From an uncultured Prevotellaceae bacterium (GTDB taxonomy: Bacteria > Bacteroidota > Bacteroidia > Bacteroidales > Bacteroidaceae): DNA of 64,000 nucleotides. A model generated the notes under the pieces. That model was not told the origin of the DNA, made no database searches, and was given only the letters and a program-made list of their open reading frames with translations. The position numbers were made by a program, and so were the translations under genes. Location of the stretch: positions 1 to 64,000 of the forward strand of contig OMXS01000006.1 in the NCBI GenBank assembly GCA_900315095.1, written 5' to 3'. Shown piece after piece: positions 33,698 through 41,920 of the stretch; positions within the stretch are counted from its first letter, which is position 1; every line of letters starts with the position of its first letter.

Positions 33698-35476
33698 ATG
33701 TCTGCAATGAAGAACATCATAGAATGGCGCGAGCGGCACATCGGTGACCGCCACCTTACACTCCTGCTCAGTTTTGTGGTGGGAGTGCTTGCTGCCGTAG
33801 CGGGTTATGTTCTTCATTGGATTATCTCCAAGATACAACTTTTGCTCACCGCCGGTTTCGATATCACATCTTTCAACTGGTTATATCTGGTGTTGCCCGT
33901 TGTGGGTATTTATCTCACGTCTCTTTTCGTGAGGTATATTGTTCGAGACGATATCGGTCACGGAATAACGCGAATACTCTATGCCATCAGTCGCAAGCGA
34001 AGCCGAATAAAAGGCCATAACTGCTGGAGTTCGGTTGTTGCGTCGGCTATCACTATCGGTTTCGGAGGTAGTGTGGGAGCCGAGGCGCCAATCGTGCTTA
34101 CGGGTTCCGCCATAGGAAGCAACCTGGGCAAGTTGTTCCACATGGACAACAAGACGATGATGCTTCTTGTCGGTTGTGGCGCATCTGCTGCTATTGCTGG
34201 TGTGTTCAAAGCACCTATAGCGGGTCTTGTGTTCACTCTTGAGGTGCTAATGATTGACCTTACGATGGCCTCGTTGCTGCCTATACTCATCTCGAGTGTT
34301 ACCGCTACATGCTTCACATACATCTTTGTCGGCTCGTCATCGCTTTTCTCTTTCCAGCTCGACAACGACTGGATGCTTGAGCGAGTGCCAGCAACGATAC
34401 TTCTTGGCGTATGTTGCGGACTTTTCAGTCTTTGGTTTATCCGCGCGTCAAGCACCTTTGAGTGGGTGTTCGAGCGTATGGGTAAGAACCATTGGGCAAA
34501 GCTCGCGCTTGGCGGTTCGGTGCTTTCGTTGCTCATATTCCTCTTCCCTTCGCTCTTTGGTGAAGGTTACGAAAGCATCAGCATTCTCCTTAACGGAAAG
34601 ACAGAAGCCGACTGGCAGACAATAATGAACAACTCTTTGTTCTATGGACACAGCGACCTCCTTATATTATATGTAGGACTTGTGGTGTTCTCTAAGGTGT
34701 TTGCCACAACAGCCACAAACGGCGGAGGAGGTTGCGGAGGTACATTCGCACCCTCGTTGTTTGTTGGTGCCTTTGGCGGATTCTTCTTCTCCCGCCTTTG
34801 GAACATGTATCAGATAGGCGTATATGTGCCCGAAAAGAACTTCTCTCTTCTCGGAATGGCTGGCGTAATGGCTGGCGTGATGCATGCACCTCTCACAGGC
34901 ATCTTCCTCATAGCCGAACTTACGGGCGGCTATCAGTTGTTTGTGCCGTTGATAATTGTGTGCATCTGCTCTTATCTTACAATCATTATCTTCGAGCCGC
35001 ACAGTATCTACGGAATGCGACTTGCCCGTCAGGGACAACTCATTACCCATCACACCGACCGCGCCGTGCTCACTCTGATGAGTCTTGACAGCGTTATTGA
35101 GCGAGACGTAACGCCCGTTTCGCCCGATATGGAGCTTGGAAAACTTATCCATTTCATTAGCCGCAGCCGCATCAACATTATCCCGGTTGTAGATGATGCA
35201 GGGCAGTTGCTGGGAGAGATTGACGTTACTAAACTTCGTCACATCGTGTTCCGTACCGAGCTCTACACACATTTCCGAGTGTCACAACTGATGACTCAAC
35301 CGCATGCTGTGCTTGGTGACAACGACCCGATGGACGAAGTGATGGAGAAGTTCGATTCTACCGACGCCTCGATGCTTCCCGTTATCGATTCCGTAGGGCA
35401 TCTTAAGGGTTATGTGGCACGTGCCCATCTCTACAACCAGTATCGTCAGATGGTGGCAGATATGTCTGCCGAGTAA
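33698..35476 (+). CDS. ClC-family chloride channel or transporter with CBS domains
   Basis: 592 residues: about 11 membrane segments with GFGGSVGAEAPIVLTGSAIG (GxxGPE-type selectivity loop, here GAEAP), GVFKAPIAGLVFTLEV and GGGGCGGTFAPSLFVGA, then two CBS domains (about 455-590). GxFxP is represented by GTFAP. The gating Glu position follows the GAEAP loop. It is probably a Cl-/H+ exchanger or channel; substrate not resolved. Confidence 0.92.
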   Translation: MSAMKNIIEWRERHIGDRHLTLLLSFVVGVLAAVAGYVLHWIISKIQLLLTAGFDITSFNWLYLVLPVVGIYLTSLFVRYIVRDDIGHGITRILYAISRKRSRIKGHNCWSSVVASAITIGFGGSVGAEAPIVLTGSAIGSNLGKLFHMDNKTMMLLVGCGASAAIAGVFKAPIAGLVFTLEVLMIDLTMASLLPILISSVTATCFTYIFVGSSSLFSFQLDNDWMLERVPATILLGVCCGLFSLWFIRASSTFEWVFERMGKNHWAKLALGGSVLSLLIFLFPSLFGEGYESISILLNGKTEADWQTIMNNSLFYGHSDLLILYVGLVVFSKVFATTATNGGGGCGGTFAPSLFVGAFGGFFFSRLWNMYQIGVYVPEKNFSLLGMAGVMAGVMHAPLTGIFLIAELTGGYQLFVPLIIVCICSYLTIIIFEPHSIYGMRLARQGQLITHHTDRAVLTLMSLDSVIERDVTPVSPDMELGKLIHFISRSRINIIPVVDDAGQLLGEIDVTKLRHIVFRTELYTHFRVSQLMTQPHAVLGDNDPMDEVMEKFDSTDASMLPVIDSVGHLKGYVARAHLYNQYRQMVADMSAE

Positions 35477-35479
35477 CTC

Positions 35480-35541
35480 ACTTGTATCTTCTGGCATCCT
35501 CACTTGTATCTCCTGACCACCTCAGGAGTGTCTCCTGACAT
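35480..35541. repeat. 22-bp repeats in inverse orientation, three units
   Basis: Units 35480-35501, 35502-35523 and partial 35524-35541. Their reverse complement reads GAGGTGGTCAGGAGATAC then AAGT, the consensus found at 23481-23590. Confidence 0.8.
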
Positions 35542-35698
35542 AGAAGCATATAAAAAACTGGACGCAAGAAAGCATCATTTTATTTCCTTTAAAATTGCTT
35601 TTGTCAATCGTTTGCACAACTTTTTAAGTTAAAATATGATAATTTTTACGGTTGTGTGGGCACACGGAACAAAATGCAAAAAAATAAAAAGAAAATTA

Positions 35699-35730
35699 TT
35701 TGGATTGTTAATAAAAATGGAGTAACTTTG
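35699..35730 (+). promoter_or_regulatory. Promoter of candidate small RNA
   Basis: TTTG (35699-35702), 20 bp gap, TAACTTTG (35723-35730), a full match to the Bacteroidota pattern, with no protein gene downstream on this strand for 2.6 kb. Confidence 0.75.
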
Positions 35731-35736
35731 CAACCG

Positions 35737-35826
35737 TTATCCTGAAAACAATCTTTTTACCTTAAAAAAACTAATACCTATTGGAGATATGGAGCGATCA
35801 GCTGTGAAGCCTGTCGCTTTTTTTTT
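35737..35826 (+). ncRNA. Candidate small RNA of about 90 nt
   Basis: Transcription from the promoter at 35699-35730 would start near 35737 and end at an intrinsic terminator: AGCGA (about 35793-35797) and TCGCT (35814-35818) bracket an inner loop, followed by nine T (35818-35826). A 16-codon frame starting at the ATG 35790 with upstream GGAG overlaps the hairpin (reading MERSAVKPVAFFLPVC), so a leader peptide cannot be excluded. I do not recognise an Rfam class. Start and end are predictions from the sequence signals. Confidence 0.55.
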
Positions 35827-35870
35827 GCCCGTTTGTTAAGTATCCTTTGCTTAACAGTTAACCAATATTT

Positions 35871-36045
35871 ACCTCAAAGCATACATCTATCAACCTCAAA
35901 GCATATCTTTGAGGAGTCGAAAGTATATCTTTCGGGGTGCGAAAGGTATATGAACGAGGATGCTAAAGGGCATCAATTAGAGTGTGAAAGGTATATCATT
36001 GAGGATTCAATAAGGCATCAATTGGAATGCGGAATGTTATTCCTG
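35871..36045. repeat. 22-23-bp degenerate tandem repeats, about eight units
   Basis: Units at 35871-35892, 35893-35914, 35912-35933, 35934-35956, 35957-35979, 35980-36001, 36002-36024 and 36025-36045. Typical unit GAGGATGCGAAAGGTATATC then ATT. The last unit overlaps the 3' end of the TPR gene. It explains why a spurious plus-strand frame appears here. Confidence 0.75.
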
Positions 36046-36636
36046 AGTTTCTTTGAGTTCTTCTTCCAGCCCCTTAATCATGTTTTTCAGTTGCGCTATT
36101 CGAGCTGTAGCGTTGTTCGGATGCTTCTCGTAGTAGGATAGGGCAGAGGTGAAATACTCCAACGCCAGAGGTTTGTTGTTTGTGAACATGTTGCAGAAGG
36201 CGATGCGATAGAGCGCGTCCGCTTTCTCGTTCTCATAGCAAACGTTCAGGTGCTGCTCGTAATATGGTATTGCTTCGGCATATTTCTCCCTGATGAAATA
36301 ACTCTCCGCGCAAGTGAAATAATAGATGCTGCGCTCGTGTGGGGCAAGTCCCTCGAGTTTAGGTAACGCCTCGCTGAGCAGCTTGCATGCTTCCTCGTAG
36401 TTCCACTCATAATATTGGCACACTCCCATGTAAGCATGGAAGCGAGGGTTCAGGTTGTATTGCTTGTCGAGACGGTTGAAGATGAGCAGCGCCTCATGAT
36501 ATTTCCCTGATGAGAAATAATCAAGAGCCATTCCCAGCTGTTCCGATGCCTCGCTCTTCTGGCGCTGACGAGGCTGGGCATTCGCGCAGAATGCGAACAC
36601 CATCAGAAGCAATATTATGAGCAGGTGGCGTTTCAT
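36037..36636 (-). CDS. Secreted TPR protein
   Basis: 199 residues with a signal peptide (MKRHLLIILLLMVFAFCANAQ) and about four tetratricopeptide repeats, e.g. QLGMALDYFSSGKYHEALLIF and KADALYRIAFCNMFTNNKPLALEYF. It probably works as a periplasmic scaffold. Its start overlaps the M64 peptidase stop by 4 bp (ATGA-type), so the two are translationally coupled. Confidence 0.88.
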   Translation of the reverse strand: MKRHLLIILLLMVFAFCANAQPRQRQKSEASEQLGMALDYFSSGKYHEALLIFNRLDKQYNLNPRFHAYMGVCQYYEWNYEEACKLLSEALPKLEGLAPHERSIYYFTCAESYFIREKYAEAIPYYEQHLNVCYENEKADALYRIAFCNMFTNNKPLALEYFTSALSYYEKHPNNATARIAQLKNMIKGLEEELKETQE

Positions 36637-37901
36637 TTGACGTAGAAATCAATTAGATTGTTGATTGCTTTCTGGCATACAGGGCAGAACGTGGGATTCT
36701 CGTTGGTGCGCATACGGCAGTCTTGCATCGGGCGATACACCCCGTTGAGGCTGTATCCTGCGCCCTCGTACACTCCAACAGCATCTGCATACTTCTTGTC
36801 CGCAGGCGTCGGCACAGGCGTTTTCTTGCTTATCATCTGCTCCCATTTGCCGTGAAAGTCTTTAAGAGTGGTGATGTTTGGCTCCCAAGGCTCAATGTCG
36901 GCGGGATACATCGGTATCGGCTCGTTATCGTAGGCATACTCGTCGGCAAGGCCTGCGAAACTATGTCCGAACTCATGCACCACAACCGGCAACGTCTTAG
37001 CATGATGAGCGGCCGAGAGATTGTATGAGTTCAGTATGCCGCCACCGCCATACACCTCGGTGTTTACAAGCACGATGATGTGTTCGTAGGGCAATCCCGC
37101 CAGCACATCGTGTAGTCTCTTCAGGTGCAGAGTTGTGAGATAGCGTTCCGTATAGAATGTGTCGAAGTGGGAACCGAGTGCTGTTCGTTTCCATATACCT
37201 TTGCGCGGGACACTCGTTCCGCTCTCTTCCGATGCGGGTTCTACCGCTATTATGTTGAACACCTCTTTGCGGCTCTTGAATGGCTCGTGGCTGAACAGAG
37301 CGTCGATAGACTTCTTCACATCTTCTATATATATAGGCATTTCTTCGCGGGTGTAGCCTTCAGCCACGAATGCGATGTTTATGCAACGAGTCGTGTCTGC
37401 TGCCTGGAGCATCGTCTCGTAAGGAGTCTTATGCTCTCCGATATGCCTTATAAGGATGTCTTTAGGGTTCACGACGTGAGTCATGCTTGCAACCACTTCT
37501 CGGCGGTTGTTCCTCAGTTCCACAGTTATGTCTACGGTATCCTTCGGCATAGGCACAAGGAACACGTTCTCGAATGCCTTGATGGTTGTTTTTGCCTCGT
37601 CGGTAGTCTGCCACTCTTGAAAGAGAGTGGAGAAAGAGTTCTTGTAGATAATGTTTTCCTTTGAGTGTTCCCTCACGATGATTGCCCCGTTGCCCTCGAC
37701 AGGCACTTCTGAGAGGTTGCTTCTTTTCCCATACCATCGCGGCGACTGGTTAAGTTGGTCGAGCGAGATGGCTTGCGAAGAAGAGTTTCCGGAGAAAATA
37801 TAATCTATCCTCAACGTCTTGTCCTCGAAATAGTCATCAAACACCTGTGCCGTAGCAGCTTTGGCCACGATGCACATCAGTATTATGGCGAGTGTTCTCA
37901 T
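36633..37901 (-). CDS. Secreted M64-family metallopeptidase
   Basis: 422 residues with a signal peptide (MRTLAIILMCIVAKAATAQ). The zinc motif HEFGHSFAGLADE (His 309, Glu 310, His 313, Asp 320) and the preceding INIAFVAEGYT and VVVHEFGH match IgA peptidase M64 (PF09471). Residues 20-145 form the N-terminal beta domain of this family. Substrate in this organism is unknown. It overlaps the FolK-like gene upstream by 4 bp and the TPR gene downstream by 4 bp. Confidence 0.9.
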   Translation of the reverse strand: MRTLAIILMCIVAKAATAQVFDDYFEDKTLRIDYIFSGNSSSQAISLDQLNQSPRWYGKRSNLSEVPVEGNGAIIVREHSKENIIYKNSFSTLFQEWQTTDEAKTTIKAFENVFLVPMPKDTVDITVELRNNRREVVASMTHVVNPKDILIRHIGEHKTPYETMLQAADTTRCINIAFVAEGYTREEMPIYIEDVKKSIDALFSHEPFKSRKEVFNIIAVEPASEESGTSVPRKGIWKRTALGSHFDTFYTERYLTTLHLKRLHDVLAGLPYEHIIVLVNTEVYGGGGILNSYNLSAAHHAKTLPVVVHEFGHSFAGLADEYAYDNEPIPMYPADIEPWEPNITTLKDFHGKWEQMISKKTPVPTPADKKYADAVGVYEGAGYSLNGVYRPMQDCRMRTNENPTFCPVCQKAINNLIDFYVK

Positions 37902-38299
37902 ATTATTTCCTCCTTTAGTATTTCTGCTTCTTCAACCATATCGATGATATATTGTCTGCTCCAGTCTTTCTCATGATAGCGCTTCCCGTCGTATTCGAGG
38001 ATGTCTATGTCCATCTCTATGAGATTGTTCTTGCGCTTATCGGCGGTGTCGCCACATTCTTTTTCAATCTCCTTGAACGTCTTCTTGATTCTTTCAAGAG
38101 GCAAAGTGGTGAATGCGATGCCAACACAATTGGTGAATTTGGGCGACACTATGCCTATAGGGTCGGTCTCAACGAGGAACGTGAAGCGGATGTCGTCACC
38201 GAAAAGTCCGAAGATGCGCGCCTTCATCCATATCACCCTGTCTTTTGCCAAAGGCGAGTTAGTGCCTATTGCGAACAATATCTTTTTCTTTTTCATCAT
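37898..38299 (-). CDS. Divergent HPPK/FolK-like protein
   Basis: 133 residues from the first of two ATGs at 38299; a longer frame adds a hydrophobic stretch that is more likely untranslated. The pattern KILFAIGTNSP, FTNCVGIAFTT, IKKTFKEIEKECG and IEMDIDILEYDGKRYHEKDW follows hydroxymethyldihydropterin pyrophosphokinase, but the usual GxRxR loop is replaced by GDTADKRKNN and the protein is short. It may be a FolK working with altered loops or a related kinase. It is the first gene of an overlapping trio with a peptidase and a TPR protein, an unusual setting for folate synthesis. Confidence 0.68.
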   Translation of the reverse strand: MMKKKKILFAIGTNSPLAKDRVIWMKARIFGLFGDDIRFTFLVETDPIGIVSPKFTNCVGIAFTTLPLERIKKTFKEIEKECGDTADKRKNNLIEMDIDILEYDGKRYHEKDWSRQYIIDMVEEAEILKEEII

Positions 38300-38406
38300 T
38301 TCTATTTTAGTCAAAATATTGATAATGACATGCAAAAATATGAAAAATAAACGAAAGATTGCCCATAAGAGCAAATAATTAAACTAATTTTTGTAATTTT
38401 GCAACT

Positions 38407-39726
38407 ATGGATATAAATAAGGTATTATATAAACTGGGCATCGAGGAACTAAACTTGATGCAACAAGAGACATCTGACGCTATTCTTCATTCTTCGAATG
38501 ACGTGTTGGTGCTGTCGCCGACGGGAAGTGGAAAGACGCTTGCTTATCTGCTCCCTTTGACCGAGCGTATAGACGCGAGTGTCGATGAGGTGCAGGCGGT
38601 AGTGATTGTTCCTGGCCGCGAGTTGGCGCTTCAGTCGCAACAGGTGCTTGCAAGTATGGGCAGCGGACTCCGCTCTTTGGCTCTTTATGGCGGTCGCCCG
38701 ACGATGGATGAGCATCGTCAGATGATGAAGACACGACCGCAGATAGTCTTTGCGACGCCAGGTAGGCTCAACGACCATATCGATAAGGGCAACTTCAGCG
38801 TTGAAAGCGTTGCTTGGGTGGTTATAGACGAGTTCGATAAATGCCTCGAAATGGGCTTCCGCGACGAGATGAGCCGTGCTATGGAGAAGTTCTATAACGC
38901 CAAGAGACGTGTGCTTCTATCGGCCACCGAAGCAGACGAGATTCCCTCGTTTGTCAACATGGGCAAGATTTCGCGTGTCGATTTCCTCATTGAAGACGAG
39001 CAGGTGTCTGAGCGTGTTGGCATCAATATCGTGAAGAGTCCTGTGAAAGACAAACTCGACACGTTGCAAAGGCTCCTGAGAAGTTTCGGTGACCAGAGCA
39101 CCATCGTGTTCCTCAATTTCCGCGAGAGCGTAGAGCGCACAGAGGAATACCTTAACTCTCTCGGCTTCTCTACAAGCGCCTTTCACGGTGGACTTGAGCA
39201 GGCGCAACGCGAGGCGGCGCTTTACAAGTTCAGCAACGGCTCGGCCAATGTGCTGATAGCCACCGACCTTGCTTCGAGAGGTCTTGACATACCCGACGTT
39301 GAGAACATCGTGCATTATCACTTGCCGCTTGGCGAAGATGCCTACATACATAGGGTAGGGCGAACAGCACGTTGGGATGCTCTCGGCACTACCTATTTTA
39401 TATTAGGGCCAGACGAGTATCTCCCTGAATATATAGAAGGTGAGCCGCAAGAGTTCGTTATCCCAGAGCGACTTCCTTCGCCCGCGCCTCCCAAGATGGT
39501 TACTCTGTATATAGGAAAGGGCAAGAAAGACAAGATTTCAAAGGTGGACATCGTGGGCTTCCTTTGCAAGAAAGGAGGACTGGAGAAGCAGGAAATAGGA
39601 AAGATAGACATCAAGGAGCGTTATTGCTACGTTGCAGTTGCCCGCAAGAGAGTGCGCGAAGTGCTCAGAAACGTGCAAGGTGAAAAAGTAAAAGGAGTGA
39701 AAACGTTAATTGAAGTTGTCAAATAG
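38407..39726 (+). CDS. DEAD-box RNA helicase family protein
   Basis: 439 residues. Motifs: SPTGSGKT (Walker A), PGRELALQ, TPGRL, DEFDK in place of DEAD, SATEADE, then the second RecA lobe with STIVFLNFRES, ATDLASRGLDIPD and HRVGRTAR. A C-terminal region (about 345-439) resembles the DbpA-type RNA-binding domain (KVDIVGFLCKKGGL). It probably acts in ribosome assembly. TAATTTTG at 38394-38401 ends only 5 bp before the ATG, so the message may have almost no leader. Confidence 0.92.
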   Translation: MDINKVLYKLGIEELNLMQQETSDAILHSSNDVLVLSPTGSGKTLAYLLPLTERIDASVDEVQAVVIVPGRELALQSQQVLASMGSGLRSLALYGGRPTMDEHRQMMKTRPQIVFATPGRLNDHIDKGNFSVESVAWVVIDEFDKCLEMGFRDEMSRAMEKFYNAKRRVLLSATEADEIPSFVNMGKISRVDFLIEDEQVSERVGINIVKSPVKDKLDTLQRLLRSFGDQSTIVFLNFRESVERTEEYLNSLGFSTSAFHGGLEQAQREAALYKFSNGSANVLIATDLASRGLDIPDVENIVHYHLPLGEDAYIHRVGRTARWDALGTTYFILGPDEYLPEYIEGEPQEFVIPERLPSPAPPKMVTLYIGKGKKDKISKVDIVGFLCKKGGLEKQEIGKIDIKERYCYVAVARKRVREVLRNVQGEKVKGVKTLIEVVK

Positions 39727-39766
39727 ACACCTTAACCCTATATTATTTGTAAATTGTGATAAAATA

Positions 39767-39798
39767 TTTGGTCATCTTACTGAATTTATGTAACTTTG
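39767..39798 (+). promoter_or_regulatory. Promoter of serC-serA
   Basis: TTTG (39767-39770), 20 bp gap, TAACTTTG (39791-39798), about 40 bp before the serC ATG. Confidence 0.8.
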
Positions 39799-39838
39799 CG
39801 CCGTTAATTATAAACTTAACAATAAACAATAAATACAA

Positions 39839-40906
39839 ATGAAGAAGTACAATTTTAATGCAGGTCCTTCAATGCTTCCACGCGAGGTGATTGAAAATAC
39901 TGCTAAGCAGATTTTAGACTTCAACGGCAGTGGTCTGTCACTTGCCGAAATTAGCCATCGTGCTAAAGATTTCCAGCCAGTGGTTGATGAAGCAGAAGCT
40001 TTGGTAAAAGAACTCCTTGACTTGCCTGAGGGCTACAAGACAATCTTCCTCGGCGGTGGTGCTTCACTCCAGTTCTGTATGGTTCCTTACAACCTCTTGA
40101 TTAAGAAGGCTGCTTATCTGAACACGGGTACTTGGGCAAAGAAAGCACTCAAGGAGGCAAAACTCTTTGGTGAGGTGGTTGAGGTCGCTTCGTCTGCTGC
40201 CGACAACTTCACTTATATTCCAAAGGGCTGGACAGTTCCTGAGGATGTTGACTACTTGCACATCACCACAAACAATACTATCTACGGTACAGAGATGCGC
40301 AAAGACCTTGACGTAAACGTTCGTCAGGTTGCCGACATGTCTTCAGATATCTTCAGCCGTCCTGTTGACGTTTCAAAATACGACATCATATATGCAGGTG
40401 CTCAGAAGAACCTTTCTATGGCAGGTGTGACCATCGTTATCGTACGCGAGGATGCACTTGGCAAGGCAGAGCGCCCAATTCCTACAATGCTCGACTACCG
40501 TACACATACAGAGAAGGGCTCAATGTTCAACACTCCTCCTGTAGTTCCTATCTATACAGCACTCGAGAACCTCCGTTGGATTAAGGCTCAGGGTGGTGTT
40601 AAGGAGATGGACCGTCGCGCTCTCCAGCGTGCCGACATGCTCTACAGCGAGATTGACCGCAACAAGCTCTTCAAGGGTACAGTTGCAGAGGAAGACCGCT
40701 CTGTTATGAACATCTGCTTCGTGATGAACGAGGAGTATGCTGAACTTGAGAAGCCGTTCTTCGAGTTCGCTACATCTAAGGGAATGGTAGGCATCAAGGG
40801 TCACCGCTCAGTAGGTGGTTTCCGCGCAAGCTGCTACAACGCTCAGACTGTAGAGGGTGTTCAGGCACTTATCGATGCAATGAAGGAATTCGAGGCAAAT
40901 CATTAA
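39839..40906 (+). CDS. serC: Phosphoserine aminotransferase
   Basis: 355 residues with a class V aminotransferase fold. [14 protein letters not shown] at the start, [10 protein letters not shown], the PLP lysine in [14 protein letters not shown] and [14 protein letters not shown] near the end are SerC signatures. It converts 3-phosphohydroxypyruvate to phosphoserine with glutamate. Codon use is biased, suggesting high expression. serA follows 12 bp after its stop. Confidence 0.97.
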   Translation: MKKYNFNAGPSMLPREVIENTAKQILDFNGSGLSLAEISHRAKDFQPVVDEAEALVKELLDLPEGYKTIFLGGGASLQFCMVPYNLLIKKAAYLNTGTWAKKALKEAKLFGEVVEVASSAADNFTYIPKGWTVPEDVDYLHITTNNTIYGTEMRKDLDVNVRQVADMSSDIFSRPVDVSKYDIIYAGAQKNLSMAGVTIVIVREDALGKAERPIPTMLDYRTHTEKGSMFNTPPVVPIYTALENLRWIKAQGGVKEMDRRALQRADMLYSEIDRNKLFKGTVAEEDRSVMNICFVMNEEYAELEKPFFEFATSKGMVGIKGHRSVGGFRASCYNAQTVEGVQALIDAMKEFEANH

Positions 40907-40918
40907 TACTTGTGCGAT

Positions 40919-41836
40919 ATGAAAGTATTAGTTGCTACAGAAAAGCCGTTTGCAGCTGCTGCTGTTAAAGGCATCAAGGAAGAGATAGAGGCAGCAGGCA
41001 ACGAGCTTGTCCTGCTCGAGAAATACACAGAGAAGGCTCAGTTGCTCGACGCTGTTAAGGATGCTGACGCAATGATTATCCGTTCGGATAAGGTTGACGC
41101 AGAGGTTCTTGACGCTGCTAAGCAGTTGAAGATTGTTGTTCGTGCGGGTGCTGGTTACGACAATATCGACCTCGCTGCTGCTACTGCTCACAATGTGGTT
41201 GCAGAGAACACACCAGGACAGAACTCAAACGCAGTTGCTGAACTTGTTTTCGGTCTTCTTGTGTTCGCCGTTCGCAACTTCTACAACGGCAAGAGCGGTT
41301 CTGAGTTGAAGGGAAAGAAACTTGGCATCCTTGCCTTTGGTAACGTTGGCCGCAATGTTGCTCGCATAGCAGAGGGCTTCGGAATGGAGGTTTACGCATA
41401 CGATGCATACTGCCCGAAGGAAGTTATCGAGAAGTCTGGCGTTAAGGCTGTTGATTCTCAGGATGCTCTCTTTGAGAATTGCGACATCGTTTCGCTCCAT
41501 ATCCCTGCTACTCCTGAGACAAAGGAGAGCATCAACTATGCTTTGGTAAACAAACTGAACAAGGGTGGAATTCTCGTTAATACTGCCCGCAAGGAGGTTA
41601 TCAACGAGCCAGAACTTATCAAGTTGATGGCTGAGCGTGAAGACCTGAAGTTCGTTACCGACATCAAGCCAGATGCTGACGAGGAGTTCGTGAAGTTCGA
41701 GGGTCGCTATTTCAGCACTCCTAAGAAGATGGGCGCTCAGACAGCAGAGGCAAACATCAATGCCGGCATAGCAGCAGCAAAGCAGATTAACGCATTCTTC
41801 AAGGATGGCGACACTAAGTTCCAGGTGAACAAGTAA
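40919..41836 (+). CDS. serA: D-3-phosphoglycerate dehydrogenase, short form
   Basis: 305 residues from the ATG at 40919; a TTG three codons upstream is less likely. The D-2-hydroxyacid dehydrogenase signatures are present: VVRAGAGYDNIDL, LGILAFGNVGRNVARI (NAD-binding GxGxxG variant), CDIVSLHIPATPETK and GGILVNTARKEV. There is no ACT domain, so no serine feedback through it. It makes the substrate of SerC. A strong hairpin terminator follows. Confidence 0.94.
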   Translation: MKVLVATEKPFAAAAVKGIKEEIEAAGNELVLLEKYTEKAQLLDAVKDADAMIIRSDKVDAEVLDAAKQLKIVVRAGAGYDNIDLAAATAHNVVAENTPGQNSNAVAELVFGLLVFAVRNFYNGKSGSELKGKKLGILAFGNVGRNVARIAEGFGMEVYAYDAYCPKEVIEKSGVKAVDSQDALFENCDIVSLHIPATPETKESINYALVNKLNKGGILVNTARKEVINEPELIKLMAEREDLKFVTDIKPDADEEFVKFEGRYFSTPKKMGAQTAEANINAGIAAAKQINAFFKDGDTKFQVNK

Positions 41837-41860
41837 TTCGTATCCTTCATATAAATATAA

Positions 41861-41898
41861 CAATCCCCCAGATGCGCAAGGCGTCTGGGGGATTTGTT
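41861..41898. terminator. Strong hairpin terminator after serA, possibly bidirectional
   Basis: AATCCCCCAGA pairs perfectly with TCTGGGGGATT around the loop TGCGCAAGGCG, followed by TGTTTTG. It also stands before the 3' end of the convergent GH5 gene. Confidence 0.85.
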
Positions 41899-41920
41899 TT
41901 GTTGTATATTATAAAAGTTG

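Noticed and set aside
35833..36141. Plus-strand 102-codon frame
   Set aside because: It follows the 22-bp repeats and overlaps the TPR gene antisense; no protein family signs.
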